NCBI RefSeq assembly: GCF_003024605.1
Contig: NZ_PYJQ01000005.1
Coordinates: forward strand, 186,001 to 250,000
DNA length: 64,000 nucleotides
Direction: 5' to 3'
Source: Rhizobium sp. JAB6
GTDB taxonomy: Bacteria > Pseudomonadota > Alphaproteobacteria > Rhizobiales > Rhizobiaceae
Made by a program: the position numbers and the translations under genes. This document shows, piece by piece, positions 62,477-64,000 of the stretch. The notes beneath the pieces are model-generated. The model was not told the DNA's origin, searched no databases, and was given only the letters and a program-made list of their open reading frames with translations. Each line of letters opens with the position of its first letter. Within the stretch, counting starts at the first letter, position 1.

Positions 62477-63421
62477 ATGACTGTTGCTTTCACATTTCCC
62501 GGCCAGGGCAGCCAAGCCGTCGGCATGGGCAAGGACCTCGCCGACAATTTCGCCGAGGCGCGCGCCGTGTTCGAGGAAGTTGATGAAGCGCTCGGTGAAA
62601 AGCTCTCCGACGTCATCTTCAACGGCCCGGAAGACAGGCTGACCCTGACCGCCAATGCGCAGCCTGCGCTGATGGCGGTGTCGATGGCAGTTATCCGTGT
62701 CCTGCAGGCGCGCGGCCTGGATCTGAAGAGCAAGGTCGCCTATGTTGCCGGCCATTCGCTCGGCGAATATTCCGCGCTCTGTGCCGCCGGCACTTTCTCG
62801 CTTGCCGATACGGCGCGCCTGCTGCGCATCCGCGGCAATGCCATGCAGGCGGCAGTTCCCGTCGGCGTCGGCGCCATGGCTGCGATCATCGGCCTTGAAC
62901 ATGCCGACGTCGTCGCGGTTTGCGAGGAAGCCTCCGCGATTGGCGCCTGCCAGATCGCCAACGACAATGGTGGCGGCCAGATCGTCATCTCCGGCGAGAA
63001 AGCCCCGGTGGAAAAGGCAGCGGAACTTGCGACCGCCAAGGGCGCCAAGCGCGCCATCCTGTTGCCCGTCTCCGCGCCTTTCCATTCTGCGCTGATGGCG
63101 CCGGCTGCCGATGCCATGCGTCAGGCACTCGCCGGCGTCGCCAAGGCCAATCCGGTCGTGCCCGTTATCGCCAATGTGAAGGCGGCTCCGGTTACCGACG
63201 CCGATGAGATCGCGCGGTTGCTCGTCGAGCAGGTCACCGGCCAGGTGCGCTGGCGCGAGACGGTGGAATGGTTTGCCGCCAACAATGTGACGACATTGTA
63301 TGAAATTGGCGCCGGCAAGGTGCTGACGGGTCTTGCCCGCCGCATCGACAAGTCAGTCAACGGCATCGCCGTCAACAATGCTGCCGATATCGACACGGCG
63401 CTCGCCGCCTTGCTCGGCTAA
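62477..63421 (+). CDS. fabD: Malonyl CoA-acyl carrier protein transacylase
   Basis: 314 residues. It moves malonyl groups from CoA to acyl carrier protein. 'FPGQGSQAVGMGKDL' is the N-terminal signature, Ser94 in 'GHSLGEYSAL' is the nucleophile, and His in 'PFHSALM' completes the dyad. GGACG precedes the ATG. It is 24 bases upstream of fabG in the usual fatty acid cluster order. Confidence 0.97.
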   Translation: MTVAFTFPGQGSQAVGMGKDLADNFAEARAVFEEVDEALGEKLSDVIFNGPEDRLTLTANAQPALMAVSMAVIRVLQARGLDLKSKVAYVAGHSLGEYSALCAAGTFSLADTARLLRIRGNAMQAAVPVGVGAMAAIIGLEHADVVAVCEEASAIGACQIANDNGGGQIVISGEKAPVEKAAELATAKGAKRAILLPVSAPFHSALMAPAADAMRQALAGVAKANPVVPVIANVKAAPVTDADEIARLLVEQVTGQVRWRETVEWFAANNVTTLYEIGAGKVLTGLARRIDKSVNGIAVNNAADIDTALAALLG

Positions 63422-63445
63422 TAGATTAAGGAACGAGGGACACAC

Positions 63446-64000
63446 ATGCTTGATTTGACCGGCCGCAAGGCCCTGGTAACCGGTGCATCCGGTGGCATCG
63501 GCGAAGAAATTGCCCGGCTCCTGCACAAGCAGGGCGCCATCGTCGGCCTGCACGGCACCCGCGTCGAAAAGCTCGAGACGTTGGCCTCCGAACTCGGCGA
63601 TCGCGTCAAGATCTTCCCGGCGAACCTCTCGGATCGCGATGAGGTTAAGGCGCTTGGCGCCAAGGCCGAAGAAGAGCTCGGTGGCGTCGATATTCTCGTC
63701 AACAATGCCGGCATTACCAAGGACGGCCTGTTCGTTCGCATGAGCGACGAGGATTGGGACAGCGTGCTGGAAGTCAATCTGACCGCCGTTTTCCGCCTGA
63801 CACGGGAGCTCACCCACCCGATGATGCGCCGCCGCTATGGCCGCATCGTCAATATCACCTCCGTCGTCGGCGTAACCGGCAATCCGGGCCAGGCGAACTA
63901 CTGCGCCTCCAAGGCCGGCATGATCGGCTTCACCAAGTCGCTGGCGCAGGAAATCGCGACGCGCAACGTCACGGTCAACTGCGTTGCCCCCGGTTTCATC
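63446..64000 (+). CDS. fabG: 3-oxoacyl-[acyl-carrier-protein] reductase, 5' part
   Basis: The first 185 codons are present and the gene runs off the window end. 'ALVTGASGGIGEEIA' binds NADPH, 'LVNNAGITKDGLF' follows, and the catalytic Ser, Tyr and Lys are in 'VNITSVVG' and 'YCASKAGMI'. It reduces 3-oxoacyl-ACP in the elongation cycle. GAACGAGGGA precedes the ATG. It follows fabD, and acpP would be expected next beyond the edge. Confidence 0.96.
   Translation, partial: MLDLTGRKALVTGASGGIGEEIARLLHKQGAIVGLHGTRVEKLETLASELGDRVKIFPANLSDRDEVKALGAKAEEELGGVDILVNNAGITKDGLFVRMSDEDWDSVLEVNLTAVFRLTRELTHPMMRRRYGRIVNITSVVGVTGNPGQANYCASKAGMIGFTKSLAQEIATRNVTVNCVAPGFI

Noticed and set aside
61241..63085. A 614-codon open frame continuing the aldo/keto reductase upstream.
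   Set aside because: The extra part runs antisense to fabD. Family homology begins at the ATG at 62284.

Overview
The window reads as a chromosomal segment of an alphaproteobacterium of the Rhizobiaceae, most like Rhizobium. Supporting signs are high-GC genes, the Omp2-type porin, the DUF3563 small protein, the order rpoZ-rsh ... acpS-lepB-rnc-era ... recO, the order rpsF-rpsR-DUF2232-rplI ... dnaB-alr-radA-cvpA-purF, the psd-pssA pair, and two intergenic elements resembling the RIME repeats described in rhizobia. I assign no strain. No tRNA, rRNA, CRISPR array, insertion sequence, integrase, prophage or plasmid function was seen.

Layout. 1-7.5 kb: porin, alpha/beta hydrolase, soluble lytic transglycosylase, dapA and smpB, then a 122-bp tandem repeat array between convergent genes, then a NYN-domain protein. 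7.7-17 kb: core block rpoZ, rsh, DUF3563 peptide, DUF2062 protein, acpS, lepB, rnc, era, a Crp/Fnr regulator, a receiver-domain protein and recO. 17-28.5 kb: mostly small metabolic or hypothetical genes. These are a MOSC protein, two HD proteins, DUF2339 membrane protein, EF-hand peptide, periplasmic Cu/Zn superoxide dismutase, the overlapping trio ygfZ-HD-phosphatase, two unknown genes, TIGR02301, Nudix, YnfA, an SRAP/YedK protein and a 46-residue peptide. 28.8-37.4 kb: pssA and psd, acid phosphatase, ATM1-type ABC exporter, LysM protein, LOG protein and RarD. 37.4-45.4 kb: cimA, the tightly overlapping cluster cysS-DUF559-GFA-GFA-pip, an SDR and purF. 45.5-52.6 kb: cvpA, radA, lysE-type exporter, alr, a third GFA protein, DUF2277 and dnaB. 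52.9-56 kb: a marR-MFS-HlyD drug efflux operon. 56.2-64 kb: ribosomal operon rpsF-rpsR-DUF2232-rplI, histidine phosphatase, a ClpP-fold/SH3 secreted protein, aldo/keto reductase, fabD and the start of fabG, which is cut by the window edge.

Most of the content is housekeeping: translation, RNA processing, stringent response, phospholipid and fatty acid synthesis, cell wall, purine and isoleucine synthesis. The clearest non-routine signals are the 122-bp tandem array, the two RIME-like elements, a perfect inverted repeat before the Crp/Fnr gene, the chain of overlapping genes behind cysS, a mirrored domain duplication in the LysM protein, the ClpP-like/SH3 gene with an overlapping small ORF, and several very short genes. 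I did not find a convincing new multi-gene system such as a defence island or biosynthetic cluster. Start sites were chosen by ribosome binding sites and family alignment from memory, and no database search was possible.
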